A DNA stretch of 16,286 nucleotides from Pseudomonas sp. SST3 (GCF_003325755.1 NZ_QORI02000039.1:1-16286); one strand, 5' to 3'; shown: positions 1 to 13,760, counted from the stretch's first letter. Notes: generated by a model not told the origin, from the sequence alone. A program made the numbers and translations.

Positions 1-626
1 CGGCTGTGCGCAAGCTGGTCGAGACTCTGGATAGCTATATTCCGGAGCCTGAGCGTGCCATCGACAAGCCGTTCCTGATGCCGATCGAAGACGTGTTCTC
101 GATCTCTGGTCGCGGTACTGTTGTGACTGGTCGTGTCGAGCGCGGCATCGTCAAGGTTCAGGAAGAAATCGAGATCGTGGGTATCCGCGATACGACCAAG
201 ACTACCTGCACTGGCGTTGAAATGTTCCGCAAGCTGCTCGACGAAGGTCGTGCGGGTGAGAACGTTGGCGTGCTGCTGCGCGGCACCAAGCGTGATGACG
301 TCGAGCGTGGCCAAGTTCTGGCCAAGCCGGGCACCATCAAGCCGCACACCAAGTTCGAAGGCGAAGTCTACGTACTGAGCAAGGAAGAAGGCGGTCGTCA
401 CACTCCGTTCTTCAAGGGCTACCGTCCGCAGTTCTACTTCCGTACGACTGACGTAACTGGTAACTGCGAACTGCCAGAAGGCGTTGAGATGGTAATGCCG
501 GGCGACAACATCAAGATGGTTGTCACTCTGATCGCTCCGATCGCCATGGAAGACGGTCTGCGCTTCGCGATTCGCGAAGGCGGTCGTACCGTTGGTGCCG
601 GCGTGGTTGCCAAGATCATCGAATAA
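1..626 (+). CDS. tuf: Elongation factor Tu, 3' part (5' end outside window)
   Basis: This is the C-terminal half of EF-Tu, the GTPase that carries aminoacyl-tRNA to the ribosomal A site. The reading frame is open from the window edge (first full codon at 3, Ala) to TAA at 624-626. It gives 207 residues, about residues 191-397 of a typical 397-aa pseudomonad EF-Tu. Visible pieces are the end of the GTPase domain ([11 protein letters not shown]), the domain 2 start ([14 protein letters not shown]), and domain 3 ([23 protein letters not shown], ending [10 protein letters not shown]). The GTG at position 6 is an internal Val, not a start. It is followed after 52 nt by tRNA-Trp and then secE, the usual place of tufB in pseudomonads. 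A second tuf copy begins at 15894 in the same direction. Identification is certain; which copy is called tufA or tufB is convention. Confidence 0.98.
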   Translation, partial: AVRKLVETLDSYIPEPERAIDKPFLMPIEDVFSISGRGTVVTGRVERGIVKVQEEIEIVGIRDTTKTTCTGVEMFRKLLDEGRAGENVGVLLRGTKRDDVERGQVLAKPGTIKPHTKFEGEVYVLSKEEGGRHTPFFKGYRPQFYFRTTDVTGNCELPEGVEMVMPGDNIKMVVTLIAPIAMEDGLRFAIREGGRTVGAGVVAKIIE

Positions 627-644
627 TCGATTGATCTGTTTCAT

Positions 645-676
645 TCAGGCCGGCATAATGGTCGGCCTGACTCTTG
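645..676 (+). terminator. Hairpin between tuf and tRNA-Trp, weak terminator or processing stem
   Basis: Bases 645-652 (TCAGGCCG) pair perfectly with 663-670 (CGGCCTGA). Two more pairs (653·662 G·T and 654-661 C-G) close a 6-nt loop, giving a 10-bp stem. The downstream tail (CTCTTGTT) is only partly T-rich, so termination would be leaky. A leaky stop would keep tuf expression high while letting some polymerase into tRNA-Trp and secE. It could equally be a processing stem for the tuf mRNA 3' end or the tRNA 5' end. The pairing is seen; the role is inferred. Confidence 0.45.
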
Positions 677-678
677 TT

Positions 679-754
679 AGGCCAGTAGCTCAATTGGCAG
701 AGCGGCGGTCTCCAAAACCGCAGGTTGGGGGTTCGATTCCCTCCTGGCCTGCCA
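679..754 (+). tRNA. trpT: tRNA-Trp, anticodon CCA
   Basis: This is a 76-nt cloverleaf with the CCA tail encoded. The acceptor stem is 679-685 (AGGCCAG) with 744-750 (CTGGCCT), seven perfect pairs. The D stem is 688-691 with 700-703. The anticodon stem is 705-709 (GCGGT) with 717-721 (ACCGC), and the anticodon at 712-714 is CCA, reading UGG for tryptophan. The T stem is 727-731 with 739-743, including one G·T pair, and the T loop is 732-738 (TTCGATT). The discriminator base 751 is G, as in bacterial tRNA-Trp, and 752-754 is CCA. The gene lies between tuf and secE with no clear promoter of its own, so it is probably cut out of a tuf-secE transcript. Confidence 0.97.
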
Positions 755-781
755 ACTTCAATATCGAATTTGGCAGTTTTT
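749..781 (+). terminator. Terminator-like hairpin using the 3' end of tRNA-Trp
   Basis: Bases 749-755 (CTGCCAA) pair perfectly with 770-776 (TTGGCAG), followed at once by five T (777-781). The loop can add three pairs (757-759 with 766-768) after a mismatch. The 5' arm consists of the last two acceptor-stem bases, the discriminator base and the CCA of tRNA-Trp plus one A. The form is that of a short intrinsic terminator or attenuator ahead of secE, whose start is 16 nt further on. The pairing is seen; activity is inferred. Confidence 0.5.
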
Positions 782-796
782 ACAGGGTTCTAGCAG

Positions 797-1165
797 ATGA
801 ATATCAAAGCAGAAGCCAAAGACACGCGCTTCGATCTGGTGAAGTGGCTTGTTGTGGCTGCTTTGGTGGTTGTGGCGGTGGTTGGTAATCAGTATTACTC
901 CGCAGAACCGATTCTGTATAGGGTTCTCGCGTTGCTCGTGCTTGCCGTGCTCGCTTCGTTTGTAGCGCTGCAAACATCCAAAGGCCGCTCCTTTTTCGTT
1001 CTTTTGAAAGAGGCCCGCGTCGAGATTCGCAAGGTCGTTTGGCCGACCCGTCAAGAAACCACCCAGACCACGCTGATTGTCGTGGCTGTTGTGCTGGTTA
1101 TGGCGCTGCTGTTGTGGGGGCTTGATTCCCTGCTCGGTTGGCTGGTTTCCATGGTTGTAGGTTAA
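797..1165 (+). CDS. secE: Preprotein translocase subunit SecE
   Basis: SecE is the small essential subunit that clamps and stabilises SecY in the inner-membrane protein export channel. The 122-residue product matches pseudomonad SecE length (E. coli 127). Three hydrophobic segments are seen at about residues 17-31, 41-58 and 93-118. The conserved cytoplasmic amphipathic helix and hinge motif of SecE, EIRKVVWPTRQET, is at 76-88, just before the third segment. A modest Shine-Dalgarno AGGG (784-787) lies 9 nt before the ATG. The gene starts 42 nt after tRNA-Trp, separated only by the hairpin at 749-781. It is followed 9 nt later by nusG, the normal secE-nusG pair, so it is probably co-transcribed with nusG and dependent on read-through from upstream. 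Confidence 0.97.
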   Translation: MNIKAEAKDTRFDLVKWLVVAALVVVAVVGNQYYSAEPILYRVLALLVLAVLASFVALQTSKGRSFFVLLKEARVEIRKVVWPTRQETTQTTLIVVAVVLVMALLLWGLDSLLGWLVSMVVG

Positions 1166-1174
1166 GGGTGTCCC

Positions 1175-1708
1175 GTGGCTAAGCGTTGGTATGTGGTTCA
1201 TGCTTACTCGGGTTACGAGAAGCATGTCATGCGCTCGCTGGTCGAGCGTATCAAGCTTGCCGGTATGGAAGATCATTTCGGCGAGATTTTAGTCCCCACT
1301 GAAGAAGTGGTCGAGATGCGTAATGGGCAGAAGCGCAAGAGTGAGCGCAAGTTTTTCCCAGGCTACGTTCTCGTCCAGATGGATATGGCTGAAGGCGCTT
1401 GGCACTTGGTGAAAGATACGCCAAGAGTTATGGGCTTTATTGGTGGTACTGCTGATAAGCCTGCGCCAATTACCGACAAAGAAGCTGAGGCGATTCTCCG
1501 TCGTGTGGCGGATGGCAGTGACAAGCCGAAGCCTAAGACGTTGTTCGAGCCGGGCGAAGTTGTTCGTGTGGCTGATGGTCCTTTTGCGGATTTCAACGGT
1601 GTTGTCGAAGAGGTCAATTACGAGAAGAGCCGTATCCAGGTGGCTGTTCTTATCTTCGGTCGGTCAACGCCGGTAGAGTTGGAGTTCAGTCAGGTCGAAA
1701 AGGTCTAG
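1175..1708 (+). CDS. nusG: Transcription termination/antitermination factor NusG
   Basis: NusG binds the RNA polymerase clamp, reduces pausing, and links polymerase to Rho or to ribosomal S10. The product is 177 aa (E. coli 181). The NGN domain covers about residues 1-115, with the signature start [17 protein letters not shown] and the FFPGYVLV strand at 60-67. A linker at about 116-122 leads to the KOW domain, with the [18 protein letters not shown] core at about 130-147. The start is GTG at 1175, supported by the conserved N-terminus and by AAGGG (1164-1168) overlapping the secE stop with a 6-nt spacer. The secE TAA at 1163 is in the same frame as nusG, so no upstream start is possible. A strong terminator follows at 1727. 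Confidence 0.98.
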   Translation: MAKRWYVVHAYSGYEKHVMRSLVERIKLAGMEDHFGEILVPTEEVVEMRNGQKRKSERKFFPGYVLVQMDMAEGAWHLVKDTPRVMGFIGGTADKPAPITDKEAEAILRRVADGSDKPKPKTLFEPGEVVRVADGPFADFNGVVEEVNYEKSRIQVAVLIFGRSTPVELEFSQVEKV

Positions 1709-1726
1709 CTGAAGAAAGCATCCCAC

Positions 1727-1754
1727 ACCCCGCAGCTGCTGGCTGCGGGGTTTT
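1727..1754 (+). terminator. Intrinsic terminator after nusG
   Basis: Bases 1728-1736 (CCCCGCAGC) pair perfectly with 1742-1750 (GCTGCGGGG) around a 5-nt loop, with an extra A-T pair (1727-1751) and a TTTT tail. This is a textbook Rho-independent terminator and separates secE-nusG from the rplK group. Confidence 0.9.
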
Positions 1755-1781
1755 GTCGTCACTGGGATATTCAAGTAGATA
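1753..1781 (+). promoter_or_regulatory. Possible promoter for rplK-rplA
   Basis: Because a strong terminator precedes rplK, a new promoter is expected in 1755-1820. TTGTCG (1753-1758) and TAGATA (1776-1781) are 17 nt apart, matching the sigma70 boxes at 4 and 3 of 6 positions. The alternative is an extended -10, TGG-GATATT (1763-1771), which would start further upstream and keep the whole candidate L1 site in the transcript. Neither is convincing on sequence alone. Confidence 0.3.
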
Positions 1782-1806
1782 GGGGAGCCGTGAGGCGCTA
1801 GCACCC
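1782..1806 (+). promoter_or_regulatory. Possible L1-binding leader upstream of rplK
   Basis: GGGG (1782-1785) can pair with CCC (1804-1806). Inside this, GCC (1787-1789) and GGC (1794-1796) close a GTGA loop of GNRA type, leaving an asymmetric internal loop. In E. coli, L1 represses its own operon by binding a 23S-like site in the L11 leader just before rplK, so the position fits. The match to the L1 consensus is from memory and unverified. Confidence 0.3.
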
Positions 1807-1820
1807 GGAACGGAGTAGTT

Positions 1821-2252
1821 ATGGCTAAGAAGATTCAAGCTTATATCAAGCTTCAGGTAAAGGCCGGTCAGGCCAACCCGTCGCCGCCAGTAGGTCCTGC
1901 GCTGGGCCAGCATGGCGTCAATATCATGGAATTCTGTAAGGCATTCAATGCCCGTACTCAAGGCCAGGAGGCAGGTCTGCCGACGCCGGTGATCATCACC
2001 GTTTATAGCGACCGTAGCTTCACCTTCGAGACTAAGAGCACGCCAGCCGCCGTTCTGCTGAAGAAGGCTGCAGGCGTCACTAGTGGTTCTGCTCGTCCGA
2101 ACACCCAGAAAGTCGGCACCGTTACTCGTGCTCAGCTGGAGGAGATCGCGAAGACCAAGAACGCTGATCTTACCGCCGCTGATCTTGAGGCAGCCGTGCG
2201 CACCATCGCCGGCTCCGCTCGCAGCATGGGCCTGAACGTGGAGGGTGTGTAA
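1821..2252 (+). CDS. rplK: 50S ribosomal protein L11
   Basis: L11 binds 23S rRNA helices 43/44 at the GTPase-associated centre. It contacts EF-G and is needed for RelA activation by uncharged tRNA. The product is 143 aa, close to the usual 142-143. The proline-rich N-terminal domain is clear (residues 19-32, [14 protein letters not shown], the thiopeptide-binding face). The RNA-binding C-terminal domain ends [14 protein letters not shown] at 1821 has GGAG (1812-1815) 5 nt upstream and the conserved [12 protein letters not shown] start. The stop TAA overlaps the rplA ATG by one base (TAATG), a sign of translational coupling. It heads a group set apart from nusG by a terminator. Confidence 0.98.
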   Translation: MAKKIQAYIKLQVKAGQANPSPPVGPALGQHGVNIMEFCKAFNARTQGQEAGLPTPVIITVYSDRSFTFETKSTPAAVLLKKAAGVTSGSARPNTQKVGTVTRAQLEEIAKTKNADLTAADLEAAVRTIAGSARSMGLNVEGV

Positions 2253-2947
2253 TGGCTAAGTTGACCAAGCGCCAGAAGGCTTTCGCCGAAAAAATCGAAG
2301 CCGGTAAGCAGTACTCGTTCGAAGACGCCGCAACCCTGCTGGCTCAGCTATCGGCAGTGAAGTTCACCGAGTCGTTCGATATCGCCATCAATCTGGGTGT
2401 GGATCCGCGTAAATCCGACCAGGTCGTGCGTGGCGCTACCGTACTACCGAACGGTACCGGCAAGAGTGTTCGCGTTGCAGTGTTCACTCAGGGTCCGGCT
2501 GCTGAGGCTGCTCTGGCTGCTGGCGCCGATCGCGTTGGTATGGATGAGCTGGCTGCCGAAATGAAAGGCGGCGACCTGAACTACGACGTGGTCATCGCTT
2601 CGCCTGACGCCATGCGCGTTGTCGGTCAGCTGGGCCAGATCCTTGGTCCGCGTGGTCTGATGCCGAACCCGAAGGTTGGCACTGTCACTCCTGACGTCGC
2701 GACTGCGGTGAAGAATGCTAAGGCTGGTCAGGTTCGTTTCCGTACCGACAAGAACGGCATCATTCACAGCTCCGTGGGCAAGGTTGGCTTCGAAGCCGGA
2801 CAGCTCAAGCAGAACGTTGAAGCGCTGCTAAGCGATCTCAAGCGTCTGAAGCCGTCCACTTCCAAAGGTATCTACGTCAAGCGCGTAACCCTGAGCACCA
2901 CCATGGGCCCAGGTCTGGCCATCGATCAGGCTTCCCTGGACGCGTAA
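2252..2947 (+). CDS. rplA: 50S ribosomal protein L1
   Basis: L1 binds 23S rRNA helices 76-78, forms the mobile L1 stalk that helps E-site tRNA leave, and in many bacteria represses its own mRNA. The product is 231 aa, the normal length. Family marks are [17 protein letters not shown] (about 38-54), the [22 protein letters not shown] signature (about 125-146) and the C-terminal [17 protein letters not shown]. The ATG overlaps the rplK stop by one base, and GAGGG (2241-2245) lies 6 nt upstream inside rplK. The next gene, rplJ, is 206 nt away behind a structured leader, so rplK-rplA and rplJ-rplL are two separately controlled pairs. Confidence 0.98.
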   Translation: MAKLTKRQKAFAEKIEAGKQYSFEDAATLLAQLSAVKFTESFDIAINLGVDPRKSDQVVRGATVLPNGTGKSVRVAVFTQGPAAEAALAAGADRVGMDELAAEMKGGDLNYDVVIASPDAMRVVGQLGQILGPRGLMPNPKVGTVTPDVATAVKNAKAGQVRFRTDKNGIIHSSVGKVGFEAGQLKQNVEALLSDLKRLKPSTSKGIYVKRVTLSTTMGPGLAIDQASLDA

Positions 2948-2953
2948 GGCATG

Positions 2954-2974
2954 CTGCCCCGTTGGCCGGGGCGG
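2954..2974 (+). other. GC-rich hairpin after rplA
   Basis: GCCCCG (2956-2961) pairs with CGGGGC (2967-2972) around a 5-nt loop; C2954-G2974 and a wobble pair extend it to 8 bp. The next bases are TGAAAATT with no T-run, so it is not a standard terminator. It may protect or process the rplA mRNA end, or form part of the L10 leader domain that follows. Confidence 0.45.
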
Positions 2975-2980
2975 TGAAAA

Positions 2981-3153
2981 TTGGGGTCCCTGCCTGGCGG
3001 GGGCTATCCAAGACCGTAGGCGGCGAGAGCCTTAAACCGTTGAAGTTCGCTTCTTCAGGCCTACGCAGAGGTGCTCCCGATTCGTACCGAATCAGACACC
3101 AAAACCCGTCCGGTTTCGACCGGATGAACCGGTAACATCCAGGAGTAAAACCC
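2981..3153 (+). promoter_or_regulatory. Ribosomal protein L10 leader (autoregulatory mRNA element)
   Basis: The 5' untranslated region of rplJ folds into a branched structure of the L10-leader type. The main helix is CGTAGGC (3015-3021) with GCCTACG (3059-3065), seven perfect pairs. It encloses GGC-GAGA-GCC (3022-3031, GNRA loop) and GAAG-TTCG-CTTC (3042-3053, UUCG loop), joined by TTAAACCGT. An upstream arm pairs TTGG (2981-2984) with CCAA (3008-3011) and CCCTGC (2988-2993) with GCGGGG (2997-3002). Further down are GATTCG-TAC-CGAATC (3079-3093) and TCCGGT-TTCG-ACCGGA (3109-3124), then the SD at 3141. In enterobacteria the L10-L7/L12 complex binds such a leader and blocks rplJ translation. 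Structure is seen; function comes from the family. Confidence 0.7.
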
Positions 3154-3654
3154 GTGGCAATCAAACTCGAAGACAAGAAGGCCATCGTCGCTGAAGTCAA
3201 CGAGGCTGCCAGTGCTGCCCTGTCCGCTGTCGTGGCTGATGCCCGTGGCGTGACCGTGGGGGCCATGACCGGACTCCGTAAAGAGGCCCGCGAAGCTGGT
3301 GTCTACGTACGTGTCGTACGTAACACTCTGCTCAAGCGCGCCGTTGAAGGCACTCAGTTCGACGTGCTCAACGACGTGTTCAAAGGCCCGACCCTTATCG
3401 CGTTCTCCAATGAACATCCGGGCGCTGCTGCTCGTATCTTCAAGGAATTCGCCAAGGGTCAGGACAAGTTCGAGATCAAGGCCGCTGCGTTCGAGGGGCA
3501 GTTCCTCGCAGCCAATCAGATCGACGTGCTGGCAACCCTGCCGACCTACGACGAAGCCATTTCGCAGCTGATGAGCGTGATCCAAGGCGCTACCAGCAAG
3601 CTGGCTCGTACTCTGGCGGCCGTTCGCGACCAGAAGGAAGCTGCCGCTGCCTAA
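3154..3654 (+). CDS. rplJ: 50S ribosomal protein L10
   Basis: L10 anchors the L7/L12 dimers to the ribosome and so forms the base of the stalk that recruits translation GTPases. With L7/L12 it also represses its own mRNA. The product is 166 aa, the usual size. The N-terminal rRNA-binding part shows [30 protein letters not shown] (residues 38-67, split here by Gly/Tyr turns as in the family). The C-terminal helix that binds L7/L12 is the stretch [20 protein letters not shown] at about 137-156. The start is GTG at 3154 with AGGAG (3141-3145) 8 nt upstream and the conserved [12 protein letters not shown]-terminus. It follows the L10 leader and is paired with rplL 73 nt downstream. Confidence 0.98.
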   Translation: MAIKLEDKKAIVAEVNEAASAALSAVVADARGVTVGAMTGLRKEAREAGVYVRVVRNTLLKRAVEGTQFDVLNDVFKGPTLIAFSNEHPGAAARIFKEFAKGQDKFEIKAAAFEGQFLAANQIDVLATLPTYDEAISQLMSVIQGATSKLARTLAAVRDQKEAAAA

Positions 3655-3727
3655 GGCAAGCGCTGCTTTCAAACTTCTTTTGAATTAGATGGCCCCAGGC
3701 CGTCACCTAAATACAGGAACTAGAGTC

Positions 3728-4096
3728 ATGGCTCTGACCAACGAAGATATCATCAACGCCGTTTCCGAAATGTCCGTGATGCAGGTTGTTGAACTGATCA
3801 AGGCAATGGAAGAGAAGTTCGGTGTTACCGCTGCTGCCGCTACCGTTGCTGCTGCTGGCCCGGCTGCTGCCGCTGCCGAAGAACAGACCGAGTTCACCGT
3901 CGTTCTGGCCGAAGCTGGCGACAAGAAAGTGAACGTGATCAAGGCAGTGCGTGAGCTGACCGGTCTGGGCCTGAAAGAAGCCAAGGCTGTCGTTGACGGC
4001 GCCCCTGGCGTGGTCAAGGAAGGCGTCTCCAAGGAAGAAGCCGAAGCCGCTAAGAAGGCTCTGGAAGAAGCAGGCGCCAAAGTCGAGCTCAAGTAA
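3728..4096 (+). CDS. rplL: 50S ribosomal protein L7/L12
   Basis: L7/L12 is the multicopy stalk protein that recruits EF-Tu, EF-G and other GTPases and stimulates GTP hydrolysis. The start is ATG at 3728, not an earlier in-frame ATG at 3689. [15 protein letters not shown] is the conserved N-terminus, and AGGAA (3715-3719) lies 8 nt before it. The product is 122 aa. It has an N-terminal dimerisation and L10-binding domain (about 1-33), an Ala-rich flexible hinge (about 34-52) and a C-terminal factor-binding domain with [19 protein letters not shown] at about 69-87. The 73-nt gap from rplJ holds a weak AT-rich 6-bp hairpin (3668-3684). The terminator at 4143 probably lets rplL be made in excess over rpoB. 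Confidence 0.98.
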   Translation: MALTNEDIINAVSEMSVMQVVELIKAMEEKFGVTAAAATVAAAGPAAAAAEEQTEFTVVLAEAGDKKVNVIKAVRELTGLGLKEAKAVVDGAPGVVKEGVSKEEAEAAKKALEEAGAKVELK

Positions 4097-4142
4097 GCGC
4101 CGACCTTGCGTCTACAGCCGAAGCGACTCGCGTAAGGCTGAT

Positions 4143-4171
4143 GGCTGGTGGCTTTTGCCACCGGCCTTTTT
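4143..4171 (+). terminator. Intrinsic terminator/attenuator between rplL and rpoB
   Basis: GGCTGGTGGC (4143-4152) pairs with GCCACCGGCC (4157-4166), ten pairs with one T·G, around a TTTT loop and followed by five T. In E. coli a partial terminator at this spot limits rpoBC expression relative to the ribosomal genes. A similar partial stop is inferred here, since no strong promoter is obvious before rpoB. Confidence 0.87.
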
Positions 4172-4232
4172 CCGTTATAGCTGCACGATGTTATCGGGTG
4201 GTTGGACCGGGGAAACCGCTCTGATGGGCGGC

Positions 4233-4278
4233 GCGAATCAAGGGATTCGCAAGATTTTCTGGCTGCTCCCGTCGGGAG
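4233..4278 (+). other. Two hairpins in the rpoB leader
   Basis: GCGAATC (4233-4239) pairs perfectly with GATTCGC (4244-4250) around AAGG, and CTCCC (4266-4270) pairs with GGGAG (4274-4278) around GTC. They lie between the attenuator and the rpoB SD (GGGGAA, 4305-4310). In E. coli an RNase III processing site occupies this gap; whether these stems play that part is unknown. Confidence 0.4.
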
Positions 4279-4315
4279 AGGCCAAACAAGCAGGTGACCA
4301 AGCTGGGGAACGCTG

Positions 4316-8386
<4,071 letters not shown>

Positions 8387-8391
8387 CCACG

Positions 8392-8430
8392 CACCGCCTA
8401 TGCGGTGATCGGCATCAGCCGGTCACCGCA
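8392..8430 (+). promoter_or_regulatory. Mutually exclusive hairpins in the rpoB-rpoC gap
   Basis: CACCGC (8392-8397) can pair with GCGGTG (8402-8407) across a 4-nt loop. The same GCGGTG, as TGCGGTGA (8401-8408), also pairs perfectly with TCACCGCA (8423-8430). That second stem continues inward (8409-8413 with 8418-8422, one T·G) to 13 pairs around an ATCA loop. The two folds cannot coexist. There is no T-run, so this is not an intrinsic terminator. It ends 8 nt before the rpoC SD, so it may affect rpoC translation or mRNA processing. Pairing is seen; function is inferred. Confidence 0.5.
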
Positions 8431-8438
8431 GGTCCGTG

Positions 8439-8451
8439 AGGAGGAAAGGCC

Positions 8452-8454
<3 letters not shown>
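8439..8454 (+). promoter_or_regulatory. Perfect Shine-Dalgarno with TTG start of rpoC
   Basis: AGGAGG (8439-8444) lies 7 nt before TTG at 8452. An in-frame TGA at 8437-8439 leaves GGA GGA AAG GCC TTG as the only codons upstream of the conserved [13 protein letters not shown] is therefore the only start-capable codon that keeps the normal N-terminus. Confidence 0.88.
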
Positions 8455-12651
<4,197 letters not shown>

Positions 12652-12660
12652 TTGGAGGCC

Positions 12661-12680
12661 GCCCCGGCGCAAGTCGGGGC
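12661..12680 (+). other. GC-rich hairpin just after rpoC
   Basis: GCCCCG (12661-12666) pairs with CGGGGC (12675-12680) around an 8-nt loop. GGC (12657-12659) and GCC (12683-12685) can add an outer stem. No T-run follows, so it is not a clear terminator. It abuts the -35 box at 12686. It may protect the rpoC mRNA 3' end. Confidence 0.4.
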
Positions 12681-12685
12681 GCGCC

Positions 12686-12714
12686 TTGACGGTGTGCAAG
12701 AAGCTCTTTAGACT
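12686..12714 (+). promoter_or_regulatory. Sigma70-type promoter of the rpsL-rpsG-fusA-tuf (str) operon
   Basis: TTGACG (12686-12691, 5 of 6) and TAGACT (12709-12714, 4 of 6) are spaced by exactly 17 nt. Transcription would start near 12721, about 70 nt before rpsL. This is the best promoter match in the window and explains independent expression of the str genes right after rpoC. Confidence 0.65.
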
Positions 12715-12730
12715 CTTGTACCCCTAATTT

Positions 12731-12756
12731 GGCGGGGCTTTGGGCCCTGCCATTTT
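12731..12756 (+). terminator. Terminator-like hairpin in the rpsL leader
   Basis: GGCGGGGC (12731-12738) pairs with GCCCTGCC (12744-12751), eight pairs with one G·T, around a 5-nt loop. It is followed by ATTTTCGTTT. It could end rpoBC transcripts. It also lies about 10-35 nt downstream of the predicted str transcription start, so it would act on that transcript too. CCCC (12721-12724) can pair with GGGG (12734-12737) in a competing fold. Confidence 0.65.
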
Positions 12757-12790
12757 CGTTTGTGTCGAAAGACAACAGTGGAGCTAGTAG

Positions 12791-13162
12791 ATGGCAACGA
12801 TCAACCAGCTGGTACGCCAGCCGCGCAAGCGCGTCGTCGAGAAAAGCGACGTCCCTGCGCTGCAGAACTGCCCGCAACGCCGTGGCGTGTGCACTCGCGT
12901 GTACACCACCACGCCAAAGAAACCGAACTCTGCACTGCGCAAAGTATGCCGTGTTCGCCTGACCAACGGTTTTGAGGTCGCCTCCTATATCGGTGGTGAA
13001 GGTCATAACCTGCAGGAGCACAGTGTCGTGCTGATCCGTGGCGGTCGTGTAAAAGACCTTCCGGGTGTGCGTTATCACACTGTGCGCGGTTCGCTGGACA
13101 CCTCCGGTGTCAAGGATCGTAAGCAGGGCCGTTCCAAGTACGGCGCCAAGCGTCCGAAGTAA
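12791..13162 (+). CDS. rpsL: 30S ribosomal protein S12
   Basis: S12 sits at the decoding centre of 30S and affects accuracy of codon reading. It is the classic streptomycin-resistance protein. The product is 123 aa (E. coli 124). The loop [13 protein letters not shown] at 39-51 contains K43, and GRVKDLPGV at 85-93 contains K88 with the adjacent D89 that is often methylthiolated. Both lysines are wild type, so this allele should be streptomycin-sensitive. ATG at 12791 has GGAG (12780-12783) 7 nt upstream. It is the first gene of the str operon, preceded by the promoter at 12686 and followed after 97 nt by rpsG. Confidence 0.99.
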   Translation: MATINQLVRQPRKRVVEKSDVPALQNCPQRRGVCTRVYTTTPKKPNSALRKVCRVRLTNGFEVASYIGGEGHNLQEHSVVLIRGGRVKDLPGVRYHTVRGSLDTSGVKDRKQGRSKYGAKRPK

Positions 13163-13259
13163 TCGTATTTTTATTTATCTGAGTCGATAAGAGTAAGGTC
13201 GGGCGTAACCTCGTCGTTATAGTCCCGAGCTAACCTGAAGACCGTTTGAGGGCTTATCA
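13163..13259 (+). promoter_or_regulatory. rpsL-rpsG gap, possible S7 autoregulatory site
   Basis: This gap begins with an AT-rich stretch. Two hairpins are seen. One is TTATC (13175-13179) with GATAA (13186-13190). The other is TCGGG (13199-13203) with CCCGA (13224-13228), enclosing GTAAC (13205-13209) with GTTAT (13216-13220, one G·T) and an internal loop. In E. coli, S7 binds the rpsL-rpsG gap, of about the same length, and represses rpsG translation. The analogy rests on position and size only. The SD of rpsG (GAGGG, 13248-13252) is at the end. Confidence 0.38.
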
Positions 13260-13730
13260 ATGCCAAGACGTCGTGTAGCAGCCAAGCGCGAGATCCTTGA
13301 CGATCCGAAGTACGGAAGTCTGATCCTTGCCAAGTTCATGAACCACGTAATGGAGAGCGGCAAGAAGGCCGTTGCCGAGCGTATCGTTTATGGTGCTCTG
13401 GACAAGGTCAAAGAACGCAAGAACAGCGACCCCCTGGAAATCTTCGAAAAAGCACTCGACGCCATCGCTCCGCTGGTCGAAGTGAAGTCCCGCCGCGTAG
13501 GTGGTGCGACTTATCAGGTTCCGGTTGAGGTTCGTCCGTCCCGTCGTAACGCCTTGGCTATGCGTTGGCTGGTAGATGCTGCGCGCAAGCGTGGCGAGAA
13601 ATCCATGGCCCTGCGTCTTGCGGGTGAGCTGGTGGATGCATTCGAAGGTAAAGGCGCTGCTGTCAAGAAGCGTGAAGACGTGCATCGTATGGCTGAAGCC
13701 AACAAGGCCTTCTCGCACTACCGCTTCTAA
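13260..13730 (+). CDS. rpsG: 30S ribosomal protein S7
   Basis: S7 nucleates assembly of the 30S head by binding the 3' major domain of 16S rRNA and lines the E-site tRNA exit. In E. coli it also represses its operon. The product is 156 aa, the standard long form. Family marks are the basic N-terminus [33 protein letters not shown] at 23-36, and [16 protein letters not shown] at 81-96. The C-terminus ends [13 protein letters not shown]. The ATG at 13260 has GAGGG (13248-13252) 7 nt upstream. It lies 97 nt after rpsL, a gap with possible regulatory structure, and only 30 nt before fusA. Confidence 0.98.
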   Translation: MPRRRVAAKREILDDPKYGSLILAKFMNHVMESGKKAVAERIVYGALDKVKERKNSDPLEIFEKALDAIAPLVEVKSRRVGGATYQVPVEVRPSRRNALAMRWLVDAARKRGEKSMALRLAGELVDAFEGKGAAVKKREDVHRMAEANKAFSHYRF

Positions 13731-13760
13731 TTTTCAGCGTCAACAACTCGCGAGGGCTTT

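Noticed and set aside
6..8. GTG as a start codon of a short EF-Tu-like gene
   Set aside because: The frame is open to the window edge and the codon is an internal Val of EF-Tu; this is a truncated view, not a partial gene copy.
3689..3727. Upstream in-frame ATG extending rplL by 13 codons
   Set aside because: The extension is not conserved; the SD at 3715-3719 and the family N-terminus fix the start at 3728.
12917..13057. Streptomycin-resistance change in S12
   Set aside because: K43 and K88 are both present as in sensitive strains.
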